Shown here one piece after another: positions 46,441 through 57,659 of a stretch of DNA of 64,000 nt. This stretch comes from Phyto melanocephala (taxonomy: Eukaryota; Arthropoda; Insecta; Diptera; Rhinophoridae). The notes beneath the pieces are model-generated. The model was given only the letters and a program-made list of their open reading frames with translations, had not been told where the DNA came from and did no database searches. Location: positions 117,465,128 to 117,529,127 of the forward strand of contig OW799234.1 in the NCBI GenBank assembly GCA_941918925.1, read 5' to 3'. The translations under genes were made by a program, and so were the position numbers. Each line of letters opens with the position of its first letter. Positions within the stretch are counted from its first letter, which is position 1.

Positions 46441-46515
46441 AACAAGTATGAGCGCTATATTCAGTTGAGCTAAATTTTAATATACCCTCTTCATAAAAGT
46501 GGTGATGAGTAACTA
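46441..46515 (-). repeat. DINE-1-like Helitron 3' end fragment
   Basis: AACAAGTATGAGCGCTATAT, then TCAGTTGAGCTAAATTTTAA and TATACCCTCTTCATAAAAG: a decayed reverse-orientation terminus. Confidence 0.65.
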
Positions 46516-46650
46516 ATGGTATACATATAAGTTTGTTGTGAAACAGATTTACACTTGCTCAAAATTTTCTCTTGTCGATTCATGTCATACTATTATTTAA
46601 GTATAAACCTACGTTTTTGTGTGTGACCATGGTCGTGCAACAAACACTAA

Positions 46651-46809
46651 CTGCCTGTTCAACGATGTCGAAAGAAAACACAAGCGAACTTTCATTCGTA
46701 CAAATACGTTGAAAACAAAAACAAATTTTTAGTTTTTGTTGTTGTTTTCAATATATTTGTACGAATGAAAGTTCGCTTGAGTTTTCTTTCGACATCGTTG
46801 AACAGGCAG
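46651..46809. mobile_element. 159-bp near-perfect hairpin element
   Basis: CTGCCTGTTCAACGATGTCG at the left is mirrored by CGACATCGTTGAACAGGCAG at the right, and the arms stay paired for about 70 bases with very few mismatches. TAA flanks both sides (46648-46650, 46810-46812), compatible with a 3-bp TWA duplication as in PIF/Harbinger MITEs. No coding capacity. Confidence 0.75.
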
Positions 46810-47650
46810 TAAATAAATGAAAAACTTGGCATTACATACATGCGTACACTATGAATAACCATACAAAATATACCAAGTGAAACAAAAACTCAGAAATTTG
46901 TTTACCATCATGTACATACCCTGCAGATAATACTCGACTACGTGATTCATTTTAGCTAAAAGGGACCATGTTGTAGTCCTATGTAATGCAGTCATGGGCC
47001 ATATCATTTTTATACCCGCCACCAAAAAAATGGTGGGGGTATATTCATTTTGTCATTCCGTTTGTAACACATCGAAATATCCATTTTAGACCCCATAAAG
47101 TATATATATTCTGAATCAGGGTTTGATTTTATGACGATCTAGCTATGTCCGTCCGTCTGTCCGTCTGTCCGTCTGTCCGTCTGTTGAAAGCACGATAGAG
47201 GTCGCACCGAAAAAGCTAGGGGGCTCAAATTTTGCCAGAATCTTTCTTATAGACAAGGTTTGTTTGGTATTGAAAATGGGCTAAATCGGAATATTAGGAA
47301 GAGAGTTATAGCTCGAAAAGCAAGAGTAGGTCGAAAAAACCGTGTCCTTCAAACATCGAATAAAATGGAATTGTGTCCAAACGCATTAACGTAGACTCAT
47401 GAAACTTCGAATATATATTTCCTGAGTAAAAACAATATTTTTCACCGAAAATTATCTAAATCTATGCATTAGGAGAGGAGTTATCGATCAAAATGTACGA
47501 AAATTTATACCGCACAGTGTATTTTTCGGTATATTTAAAAACAAAAACGTCATAAAAGCAACAAAATTGGATGTACGACTCTGAAATTTTGCACACTTTG
47601 CTTATTGGTGAGACGCTTTTTTGTAACGGAAAATTGATGTGCCACGCCCA

Positions 47651-48530
47651 CTTTTACGCCCACCTCCCATATAACGTTTTACCCGAAATTCATATAATTT
47701 CTCAATTTATGTAGATTTTGGAATAATAAAGGGCTATATTGAAACATCTCAGTTGTACTCATTTGAAAATACAACTTTGACACGCCCACTATAACGCCCA
47801 CTCTTCACGTTATATACCGTTAATGAAATTTAAAAGCTCATAAAACCGCCAAAATTAGAGGTATGATGATCAAATTCGCTACCTATATCCTTTTAGGCAA
47901 TATCATTACTGCGCCAGAAAATTAAGGCGCCACGCCCACTTTTACGCCCACCTCCCATATAACGTTTTACTTAAAATTCATATAATTCCTCTATTAATAA
48001 AGATTTTGGAATTATAAAGGGCTATATTGAAACACCTAAGTTGTACTCATTCGAAAAAATAACTTTGACACGCCTACTATAACGCCCACTTTTCACGTTA
48101 TATACCGTTAATGTAATTTAAAAGCTCATAAAACCGTCAAAATAAGAGGTATGATGATAAAATTTGCTACGTATATCCCCCTAGGCAATGTCATTACTGT
48201 GCTAGAAAATTAGGTTGCCACGCCCACTTTTACGCCCACCTCCCATATAACGTTTTACTCAAAATTCCTCTAATTTCTCTATTAATAATGATTTTGGAAT
48301 AATAAAGGGCTATATTGAAACACCTAAGTTGTACTCATTCGCAAAAACAACTTTCACACGTCTACTATAACGCCCACTTTTCACGTAATCTACCGTTAAT
48401 GAAATTTAAAAGCTCATAAAACCGCCAAAATTAGAGGTATGATGATCAAATTTGCTACGTATATCCTTCTAATCAATGTTATTGTTGTGCCAAAAAGTTT
48501 AGGTGACACGGCCACTTTAACGCCTACCTC
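47651..48530 (+). repeat. 288-bp tandem array inside Helitron
   Basis: The word CTTTTACGCC (CTTTAACGCC in the last) starts at 47651, 47939, 48227 and 48515, exactly 288 bp apart. Each unit contains CCACGCCCACTTTTACGCCC and a second CACGCC(C/T)ACTATAACGCCC word, then CGTTATATACCGTTAATG. Confidence 0.9.
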
Positions 48531-48717
48531 CCATACAACGGCTTACCTTAAATTCATGTAATTTCTCTATTGACAAAGTTTTTGGGAAAATAAAGGGCTA
48601 TATTGAAATATTTAAGTTGTATTTATTAGTAGAAACTTTATTGACACAGCTACTTTAACACACTTTCAATGAAAGACTACATTTACAAAAGCATTTTAGT
48701 AGCATATCGAAGTTATA

Positions 48718-49331
48718 AAGGGTGGTTAAATTTTAAGGACCGATGTTGTATTTAAATAAAACACAAATTATTTAGGATATTATTATTTCTTTTTATAATG
48801 ATAATATTTGTATGGTTCAATTATGTATTTAACAAAATATCGGCCAAATGGCCCCCCCATCCTTGGCGCCACTCCTCTATCTGATGGTCCAAATTTTCAA
48901 TGACAATGTTGATGCTCAATTGTTGGGCATGATGATGAGTCGAGGTTGACTGCTCTTTTGCCACACTATCGCAAAAAACAGCAATAGTTCCCATTCAACG
49001 AACTAAGAAGGCATTTACAGATTTTCTAACATTTTATACAGACCTGTTTTGCAGAAATTTAAATATTTTTTACAATTCTCCCGATTGTGGACGAATTTGA
49101 ACGATTATGTTGATCAAAAGAATTACGAAGTGCGCAAAATGCATTTTGATTTGAACGCCCATTTTTATAAAAAACCTAAATAACTTTAAAGCGTTGCTCA
49201 TTTGCGTATCTTTCCACGGATCAAAATGAGTAAGTTTGAGATTGAGAAATGTCAAGTGAAATGCAGAAAACAAATTTAAAGACTAGGTGTAGTTCACCTT
49301 TAACATGGGCCCTTAAAATTTAACCACCCTC
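48718..49331 (-). pseudogene. mariner-derived insert inside Helitron
   Basis: Terminal repeats AAGGGTGGTTAAATTTTAAG and its inverse CTTAAAATTTAACCACCCT lie at the two ends. On the minus strand are KNGRSNQNAFCALRNSFDQH, then NRSNSSTIGRIVKNI (helix-turn-helix region of a Tc1/mariner transposase) and, near the other end, IVIENLDHQIEEWRQGWGGH then LADILFNT (C-terminus). The catalytic core between is deleted, making this a deletion derivative. Confidence 0.8.
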
Positions 49332-49476
49332 AACAAAGAAAGTGATACATATTTTATTATAAAGAGATTATTCCATAGCGATTAACAAAATAATAAATAT
49401 TGTGCTTTAAATGTACACAAAATTGGTGGTGGGTATAAAAGATTCGGCACAGCCGAATATAGTGCTCTTACTTGTT

Positions 49477-49770
49477 AAACAAGAGATTGTAGTAAAACGA
49501 CAAGTGTTTGTGTTTCAACAATTACATAAATTGTTGCAAAGACGTGTATAATGGTCGTGTAGGTACTCCATCGAGTAGTGACAAAGAGTAGTTTTGAGAC
49601 TACTCCGATGGGTGATATGGTCCAGCCCTAAGACATCGTAATGTTATATCGATTACGTTTTCTCCATAAATTTTAGTAGTCTTTGGATTAATCCTAGACC
49701 ATAACGTGCGTGTATGGACTAGTCGCGTTATCTGCAGGGTATATGCAGGGTACATATACACATATTTACA
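49477..49770. other. spacer before LINE insertion
   Basis: No gene recognised. The last nine bases, ATATTTACA (49762-49770), are the target duplication of the insertion that follows. Confidence 0.6.
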
Positions 49771-50431
49771 GTTTCAATGTGAAGATTTGAAATTTATCAA
49801 AGTCACTCAATTTTCAACTAAAACATCTGTCGAAAAGGGTTATACACTGCCAATATTTATGGTGCAAGTTTCACCAGAAAGTAGTGTTTACAAGTTAAAA
49901 AATATTAAAATATTGTTTTATCGTTGTATAAAATGGGAACCGTTAAAACGACCAGAAATTACGCAATGTCGTAACTGCCAAGGGTTCTTTCATAGCTCCG
50001 CAAATTGTTTTCTTCCATCTAAATGCGTGAAATGCGGATCGGATCATGAAAAGGGAAAGTGTCCCCTTAACGATGTTGATTCTAGCGAAAAAGAAAAATT
50101 ATACTGTGTACTATGTAAAAAATTTGGCCACCCAGCTTCGTATAAAGGGTGTGAAAAGTACAAAGAACTCCAGAAAAAACTTAGAGCTAAGAAAAAACAT
50201 TTTGTAGAAAACAATAAACACAATTATTCTGAAAATAGTTATGCAAATATTCTAAAAGAAAATAACAATATAAATAATGAAACTCACAATTTAGGAAATA
50301 CAAGTAATACATTTCTAATGGAATTAAAAAATATGATGTTTAGTCTAACTAACCAAATAGATAACTTGCAAAAACAGCTTAACTTACAAACGTCTCGTAT
50401 AGACGCAATTTTTTCCATGGTTGGTGTATAA
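49771..50431 (+). CDS. ORF1 (gag-like, zinc knuckles), 5'-truncated
   Basis: The open frame begins at an ATG at 49706, but the first 21 or so codons are host DNA lying before the target duplication, so the genuine element sequence starts near EDLKFIKVTQFSTK. ORF1 proteins of Jockey elements bind the element RNA and form ribonucleoprotein particles. Visible are the pre-knuckle stretch FYRCIKWEPLKRPEITQ and three cysteine knuckles: CRNCQGFFHSSANC, CVKCGSDHEKGKC and CVLCKKFGHPASYKGC. A coiled-coil-like C-terminus follows (NQIDNLQKQLNLQTSRIDAI). The N-terminal half of the protein is missing. The stop TAA at 50429-50431 is two bases before the ORF2 ATG, favouring reinitiation. Confidence 0.82.
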
Positions 50432-50433
50432 AA

Positions 50434-53400
50434 ATGGCAAATGAACAAATAAATATTATAACTAAAAAACTAAAAATAATTCAAATTAATGTAAATTCCT
50501 TAATAAAGATAGATAGAAGATATAATCTTCAACAATTTTTAAATAATCATAATCCAGATATCATGCTACTAAATGAAACCAAATTAAATTCTAGGCATAA
50601 GCTAAACTTTTATAATTATAGTACTATTCGAAAGGATAGGAAAAATGCTTTAATGGGAGGTGGGACCGCTATTTTAATAAAAAATGATCTCAAATATAAA
50701 AACTATACATGTGGTAGCTTAAACACATTAAACTATTTGGAAGCATGTATAATTAAAATACCTATGCCTGACAATAGTTCTCTATTTATAATATCAGCTT
50801 ATTATCCAGCTGGAAATAATGATTATAATTTAAAAATAGAACTAAGCAAGCTCTTTGAAGCGCTAGACCTCCAAAATATAAATAATTATTATATTCTAGC
50901 TGGTGATTTAAATTGTAAGCATAATGATTGGGGAAATTCAATTAATAACCCAAAGGGAAACAAACTTAGAGAATGGTTGTTAGATAATGAACTTAACTTT
51001 AGATGTAAACTTTATGCTTCATGTTTACCATCATTTCCCCGTTCACAGTCATATCTTGATATCTGTATTGCTGATTGCAGATTACATATACATGGTGAAA
51101 ATAATACTAGCAACAGCCTTAGCACCCTAGATTACGATAGTGATCATAATGCTGTACAAATATGCGCTTCAATGAATCAAGACCAACCTTTTTCATTTCT
51201 AACTGAACCGATAGTATACAAATACAATTACAATTCAACAAACTGGAGGAAATTTGAAAAAATCATCTTAAATAAACTTGAGGACGTACTTGAAATACCA
51301 AATACACGAAATCTTTCAAACAATGAAGTAGATTATTACCTAGACCAAATAAATGATATTATATTGAGTGCTATAGAAAATGCTACACCAAAGATTAAAC
51401 CACAAGATTACTTTTCAAAAATAGAAAATTCAGTTTTAAGGAAACTCCATAAAGAAAAGAGTAAAATTCTTACTTTTATAAAAAGGCACAACAGATTGGA
51501 AATTTCATTGTCTGAACCCACGATAAAATTAATAAAAACTAAACTAAAATTAGTTAAGAAATTAATTAATGACAATATCTTAATAGCTCTTAACGAACAT
51601 ATAAAACAAAAGTTTTCAAGTATTGATACAAAAGAACCAGGAAATATGTTTAGAGAAATTAAAAAAAATTTTAAGAAAGGTAAATCCCTAGATCTTACAA
51701 GCATTAAGATTCACGAAAACTCTGCGCATTTAATTCGTAATGCAGGAATAAATCCAAATAGCTTGGGAAAAGATAGTCTTGATCAATTTATAGTGCGAGA
51801 TCAAGAACAAATACTTAACACTATTGGCAGCTTCCTAGAGGAAATACATTCATCTAGACAAATAAACATGAAAAATTCGCTACATGTTAGAATAGATAAT
51901 TCAATCAAAAACTTCTTAGAAATAAAGAACAATGTTGAATCTACTCAAAGGACAATTACCAGCTTTAACTTTGAGAAGAAATCTGACAGTCTAAGTGAAT
52001 TACAGGCGGAAAATTATTTTATTACCAGAGATAGCATAGTCTATATTTTTTCCAGCTTAAAAAGCAAAACATCATTTGGTATTGACAAAATACCAAATAT
52101 AATATTAAAAAAAATTCCAAAGCAATTAATTTTTTACTACTGTAATCTATTCAACAATATGCTAAATAACTCATATTTTCCAAATAAGTGGAAAATGGCC
52201 AAGGTAGTTTTATTACCTAAAGGTGATAAAGACGTATGTCATCCGAAAAATTTAAGGCCAATAAGCTTACTTCCAAATATTAGTAAAGTATTTGAAATGT
52301 GCGTAAACAACAATATCAATAATTTTTGTAATGAAAAACATTTAGTTAGCGAAAAACAATTTGGGTTTAAATATAAGCATTCTACTGTAAATGCAATACA
52401 TTTTCTAACGTCAAACATTAATTGGAACTGGAACAGAGGCTTATACACTGGTGCATGTCTTATTGACATGGAGAAAGCTTTTGATAGCATTTGGATATCT
52501 GGATTAATATTTAAATTACTTGAATATAAATTCCCAATGCATTTAATTATATTAATTCATAATATGATAACAGACAAAACATTTGTTGTAACACACAAAA
52601 ATCATACTAGCCCTAAAACCTTTAAAATTAGAAATGGTCTTCAACAGGGGACTGTAAACTCTCCCATTCTATTTAATCTATTTATTTTAGATCTTCTTTA
52701 TGAAGTTGAAAACATAATTTCTTTTGCTGATGACATTATTATATATCATGCTGATAAAACTATTGATCAAATCAATTGCAATTTACAAAATTTATTTGAT
52801 ATATTGGAAGAGTTTACAGTTAACTGGATGATGAAAATTAACATACAAAAATGTGAAACTATCTTATTTAGACCTCCAGTAGGCAAATGTAACAATAATG
52901 TAAAAAAAAATTGGAAGTTATTCGGAATTAAATCCAAAATAAGTAACACTAATATACCGAACAAACAAATTGTAAAATATTTAGGTACTTATTTGGACAA
53001 ATTTCTATACTTTAACACACATGTAAATGAAACGCTTAAAAAGGCAACTAAAGCATTTTTTATGTACAAACGAATGTTTTATTCCAAATATATTAACACT
53101 AAAGTAAAACTAACTATGTATCAAACATTAATTAGACCAATTATTACTTATGGATGCCAGATTTGGTTCAACATATCACCTTCTTATATGGAAAAAATTA
53201 GAGTCTTCGAGCGAAAATGTTTAAGATCTTGTACATTATTATTTAGATCAAAAACAAGTAATTATAAAAAATATGTCTCAAATAAAATTTTGTACAATAC
53301 ATCAGACATAATACGAATTGACAATTTTATCATAAATTTAATAAGAAATCACATACTAAGATGTATGTCATGTATACAAAATAACATCATTATGGCATCA

Positions 53401-53667
53401 TACTACGCAAATGAAGAATATATAATAAATACTATGAAAATTGGGTTTGTACCACCAGAGGCATTTTTGTACCTCGATAAAATTAAATTCATCCAAAATG
53501 AAAGTGCAGTCCCAATATTCTATCATAATTTTAGAAGGGCAAATATTAAGGCTGTAGATTGCAGTAGTGAACAAAATAATTTAAGATATGCAAAAAGTAT
53601 TTCTAGTACTGATAAACATATTTGTCAAAGACAAAATACCAACAAATTTTGGTGGTTAAACGAATAA
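50434..53667 (+). CDS. ORF2: endonuclease and reverse transcriptase
   Basis: 1,077 residues, no stop. The N-terminal apurinic-type endonuclease shows its key residues: N19 in QINVNSL, E48 in LLNETKL, D158/N160 in LAGDLNC and D237/H238 in YDSDHNAV. It would nick target DNA. The reverse transcriptase has TSFGIDKIPNIIL, LRPISLLPNISKVFEMC, FGFKYKHSTVNAI, IDMEKAFDSIW, GLQQGTVNSPILFNL and the catalytic box FADD (764-767; phenylalanine instead of the commoner tyrosine). LGTYLDKFLYFNTHV and LIRPIITYGCQIW mark the thumb. No RNase H, as expected for Jockey. The ATG at 50434 is the first in frame, after the ORF1 stop. With ORF1 truncated, this copy probably cannot move alone but could supply the enzyme in trans. 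Confidence 0.93.
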   Translation: MANEQINIITKKLKIIQINVNSLIKIDRRYNLQQFLNNHNPDIMLLNETKLNSRHKLNFYNYSTIRKDRKNALMGGGTAILIKNDLKYKNYTCGSLNTLNYLEACIIKIPMPDNSSLFIISAYYPAGNNDYNLKIELSKLFEALDLQNINNYYILAGDLNCKHNDWGNSINNPKGNKLREWLLDNELNFRCKLYASCLPSFPRSQSYLDICIADCRLHIHGENNTSNSLSTLDYDSDHNAVQICASMNQDQPFSFLTEPIVYKYNYNSTNWRKFEKIILNKLEDVLEIPNTRNLSNNEVDYYLDQINDIILSAIENATPKIKPQDYFSKIENSVLRKLHKEKSKILTFIKRHNRLEISLSEPTIKLIKTKLKLVKKLINDNILIALNEHIKQKFSSIDTKEPGNMFREIKKNFKKGKSLDLTSIKIHENSAHLIRNAGINPNSLGKDSLDQFIVRDQEQILNTIGSFLEEIHSSRQINMKNSLHVRIDNSIKNFLEIKNNVESTQRTITSFNFEKKSDSLSELQAENYFITRDSIVYIFSSLKSKTSFGIDKIPNIILKKIPKQLIFYYCNLFNNMLNNSYFPNKWKMAKVVLLPKGDKDVCHPKNLRPISLLPNISKVFEMCVNNNINNFCNEKHLVSEKQFGFKYKHSTVNAIHFLTSNINWNWNRGLYTGACLIDMEKAFDSIWISGLIFKLLEYKFPMHLIILIHNMITDKTFVVTHKNHTSPKTFKIRNGLQQGTVNSPILFNLFILDLLYEVENIISFADDIIIYHADKTIDQINCNLQNLFDILEEFTVNWMMKINIQKCETILFRPPVGKCNNNVKKNWKLFGIKSKISNTNIPNKQIVKYLGTYLDKFLYFNTHVNETLKKATKAFFMYKRMFYSKYINTKVKLTMYQTLIRPIITYGCQIWFNISPSYMEKIRVFERKCLRSCTLLFRSKTSNYKKYVSNKILYNTSDIIRIDNFIINLIRNHILRCMSCIQNNIIMASYYANEEYIINTMKIGFVPPEAFLYLDKIKFIQNESAVPIFYHNFRRANIKAVDCSSEQNNLRYAKSISSTDKHICQRQNTNKFWWLNE

Positions 53668-53949
53668 ACAATATTCTATTGCTTTCACTTCCTTGTTTTT
53701 ACTTCTATTGACCCTTTTTTTTAATAAAATATTAAAGTAATGTTTTTAAGAAAATTTTTCATTACAGAATATTAAATATATTCTTCATTTGAAGAAAAAA
53801 AAAATCTATTTAAAACTTGAAATTATTGTACATATACTATACTTGAGAGCTCTGAAAAGGGACTGTGTATTTGTAAATATTTATAATTATTAACTATTGT
53901 TTATTTTAGTTTAGTTAAATTTTCTTTTTGGCAAATTAATAAACAAATT

Positions 53950-53970
53950 AAAAAAAAAAAAAAAAAAAAA
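53950..53970 (+). other. poly(A) tail of the LINE insertion
   Basis: About 20 consecutive A residues, immediately followed by the target duplication ATATTTACA. Confidence 0.9.
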
Positions 53971-53978
53971 TATTTACA

Positions 53979-56900
53979 TCAGAATTTATATACATTTACC
54001 GCCTGCATTATTTTGTTGTTTCTTAAAAGAAATTTCGCTGTTCCAATTCCTTTTTGTTCCTTTTTGTCATGTCTCAGCCGCTAATTGGTCAAAATTTATA
54101 ATTTTCAATACCAAAATTTTCGAAGGCATTTATAGTAAACTGCACACGATTTCATGGAATATTTGGGGGCTTAAAAGCTATGATTTCAACGGGCATAGGT
54201 AAATATATCTATAATGATTATTTATACTGTTTGTGGTCGCAAGTGAATATTGTAAAAGTCTTAAACGGAATGTCAAACTTGTTTTGTATCACCCCCGTGT
54301 AAGGGTGATACAATTTAAGCAAAAGAGAATTCATAAATATTTACATTACATTTTTGCGGCTCCTTCCTCCACAGTGAAGTAAGAGAGACAAATATAATAT
54401 AAGAACTTTAAGTAACTTCCTACTAAAATCAAGATCAAGGCGAATTCATACAGGTGAAATTATCAGCCCAGCTGATTGTGAAACATTTTGTCAAAATTGG
54501 TTGAATTCGCTTTGATTTCATTTATTAATGCAGGGATAGGAAATGTGATTTTGGTTTCGGTATTAAACAATTAACTTGAGTGTACTTTTTTGACAATAAA
54601 TGTGCTTAATTTAGGTATATTTTTTGCTTTTGCGTCATTAATAATGTGTTTAAAAAATTTATATTCTGTTTTTAATCAAATTTTATTATATTTAATATGT
54701 AAAAACAACTTTTCCATCCCTGATATACGAATTGGCCTTGACATAAAACATCCCATGAAAAGTTGCTTTGTTGTATCAATTCGCCGTTGCATATACCTTA
54801 TGGATATGCCTTGATCAAGATTTTTTAATATTTTTTAAGCTGCCTTAGTTTAATGATTTTGTGAATTTTCCCTAACAAATAAATCAATTAATAACTTCGA
54901 TTTATATAATGTTTTCTAAGTTTTTCAATTATTAAATACTAATACTTCTATATCATTGATTTGCACCACAAGCTACTTTAACTTTAAACACTTTTTTCTA
55001 AATACAAAATGATTTTCTGCAAACAAATCTGCGTATCTATTATAAAAACTGTTAGATTTACTTGTTAAGGATTTTGAAAAAACAAGAGAATTAACTAATT
55101 ATAAATATTGAAACAAGTACCTTTACCAACCATCTACCATCAGTTAAGATTGATGTTCAATAAATATTAAAACCCTAAGCTACAATTAACGATTAAATCA
55201 TGCTCAGAGATTTCAGCAGCTACATCTGCTGAAGGTGTGTTGTGTGATAATATGATACATACATAGTTTTTCTTTTAATATGTGCCTTTCAATTTGTAAT
55301 ACTATCGCTTTGTGTGAAAATCTAAAAAAAAAGGATGACAGGAAAAATATTTATGTGAGTAGTGAAATAAAACGAAACTTGTTTGTCGATAATTACAGGG
55401 CACTTGACTGCAATCGTGCTAGAGAGTGAGTAAGTTGTGAATACTTTTGGGGATGTAAGCGTGCAAATGCTTATTATTGTTTTCGGGTGTGTATGTGTGC
55501 AAGCATGACTTTCCTTATTTGTTTTTATCCTTTAATATTCCAACAAACGTATGTACAAACTGTTTGTCTTATGCATCTGTTTGGTTTGATAACGTATCAG
55601 CCTTTAATTTGCCTGTGTTTTTCAGAAATATTTTTCCATACTTTGTTCCACACCGCCCCTTTCCTATCAACCGAACCAAGCAATTTTTTTGTTATAAACT
55701 TTTCTGAGCAAAAGGAAAAAGGAATCAAATGACTTTTATTCACACACTGCTTTTTAATTACATTGATAACACCTATGAACAACAACGGAACGACAACAAA
55801 TTTAAAGAAAACAAATTTAAGTAGAAAATAAATCGGAAAAAAGTAAACATGGAGAAAATAAATAAGAATATTGAAGTATGTACGGTGTCAGTCGAATTCC
55901 TTTCGCTCTATATTAGTGTTTAAATCAATTATATTTTAGCTAAAATTTTATAACGAAAATGTTAGTATTATTAAATACAAGACTATAGGAAATTTACGAA
56001 GATTGTAAAAAATTACAGATTTTTGACATCTAAGAAATAAGAAGTGCTAAATATACATTTTTAAAGATAAAGAGAAATTAAAAACCAAAGCAAAAAGGTA
56101 GAAGAAACCATCCATATATAGACCAAATATTTTCGGTTTATAAATAGTAGTCCAACCATGATGTACGTTTTTATTTTTGAGTCACGCCAAACGTAAAGTT
56201 TTTTTTTCCCAACTTAGTTTGATAACCTCTGGGATCATGTTTTATAAGCATTTTTTATATATCTAGTCACTACACTATATCTCTATATAATTACAGGCTG
56301 ATGTAATAATCAATCATTAATAATTATTTTTCAAAAATTAATTATTAGTTATAAGAACAAACTTAATATTTTTACTATTATGATCCTGTAATTTACGGCT
56401 TATGAATAAAAAATAATATTAAAATAATATGTATATAAAATAAAAATTAATAAAATTCCCCTTCGAATGTAGTTTACGGTAAAGTCATACTTTCATAAAA
56501 AATATGGGATATCTAGACTAGCAGACAAGCCAATTAGTATATAAAAGAGTTTCGGTACCGTAACAAACTATACGTATAAGGCTAAAAACTTAAACATGTG
56601 AGTATTGTTTCGTTTTTTCTGGCAACACTAAATACCAATTGACACTTTTTACTCTGCTCGTATGTTTTGTTTTCTTTTTTATTCAATATTGAGAATGATG
56701 ACAGTGTGTTGGAAAATATATTTTCATTTTACATTGATCTGTTATGGGTTCTTTTGTCTTGCTGTTTTATATTTCTGTATGCATTTCAATTTCTTTATCA
56801 ATAATGTTTTCTTTACTGTCCATATCTATGGTCACTGTAATTAAGCATACGTTTTGCAAGAGCAACAACTATGTAATCCATTGACGATTTTTTTTATTTT

Positions 56901-57659
56901 TCCAGAAAATACTTGCGATTCTATACATGCTCACACATATATTTTCTTTAAGCATAAATAAGGCATTTTCTGACTTTTTTGCATTCTTACTACAGCATAT
57001 AATTTTTACAAGAACTTTTAATAATATGTACAAATGTTTAACCTGTTTTTCATTTGTAAGTGTTTTCGTCATTCATTGAAGACTATTTGTACTTCTCTTA
57101 AAAATTAAAGTTGTTACAACACAGGCACGAGTACATGTGTATTAATCCCAACGGGATGAAAAAATTAGCAGAGCATAATATAAATAATAAAGAATATAAA
57201 TAAAGGTTTTTTTAATTTGGAAAATTTTCACCTTAAGTTAGTATATTAAATTTTTTTTTTAGGTTTTTAAACTACCTAAGTTCGGCAACTAAAACGACAT
57301 AAAAAATGAGTTTAAAAAAAAATAGTGATTTTTTGTCAGTTTTAATTTTGTAATATAAGAACCCTGCAGTAACTAATATGTGGTTAGAAATGTACCAGTT
57401 CTTTCTAACCTCAGGCTAATTATATAGCTGTCTCGTTTTTTATGAAACTATCGATTTTAACATTAGGTTTTCCTAAGAGTACATTTATTTCGTTATCATA
57501 CTGTTTTATACAAGTTATTGTTAGTGAGAGTGAAGAGTGAGTGTACTCACCTCACACATATTGAACAAAATTTATTATGCATCTTTCACAGTAATTAGGT
57601 ATCAAAAATTTTTCTTGTCTCAGCCAGGGGCTCAATTCTTGTTCTATGAAATGTTTGAA
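53979..57659. other. no gene seen; one small perfect hairpin
   Basis: AT-rich DNA with chance frames only. TTGTATCACCC (54284-54294) and GGGTGATACAA (54303-54313) form an 11-bp perfect stem with an 8-base loop. Confidence 0.4.

Larger units (their letters stand above)
47007..49476 (+). mobile_element. DINE-1-like Helitron, complete 2.5-kb copy
   Basis: Complete copy from TTTTATACCCGCCACCAAAA to CTCTTACTTGTT. Order: 5' hairpin, TTTGTCATTCCGTTTGTAAC, AAGTATATATATTCTGAATC, the CCGTCCGTCTGTCC block, GTTGAAAGCACGATAGAGGT, a unique region, the 288-bp tandem array, a mariner-derived insert (48718-49331) and the terminal hairpin GATTCGGC-ACA-GCCGAAT about ten bases before CTTG. DINE-1/INE-1 elements are non-autonomous Helitrons that depend on a Rep/helicase supplied elsewhere; none is encoded here. 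It is nearly identical to the copy starting at 61911, so the family amplified recently. Confidence 0.88.
49771..53970 (+). mobile_element. Jockey-like non-LTR retrotransposon, 5'-truncated
   Basis: A 9-bp duplication ATATTTACA occurs just before (49762-49770) and just after (53970-53978) the element, which ends in about 20 A residues (53950-53970). The insertion therefore starts at about 49771, inside ORF1, and includes all of ORF2. A poly(A) tail, two overlapping-type ORFs, gag-like zinc knuckles and no RNase H fit the Jockey clade. Intact ORF2 and readable duplication indicate a recent insertion. Confidence 0.88.

Noticed and set aside
47600..48700. possible CRISPR-like array from regularly spaced repeats
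   Set aside because: Spacing is exact at 288 bp, but the whole unit is conserved with no variable spacers; it is a tandem repeat in a eukaryotic Helitron.
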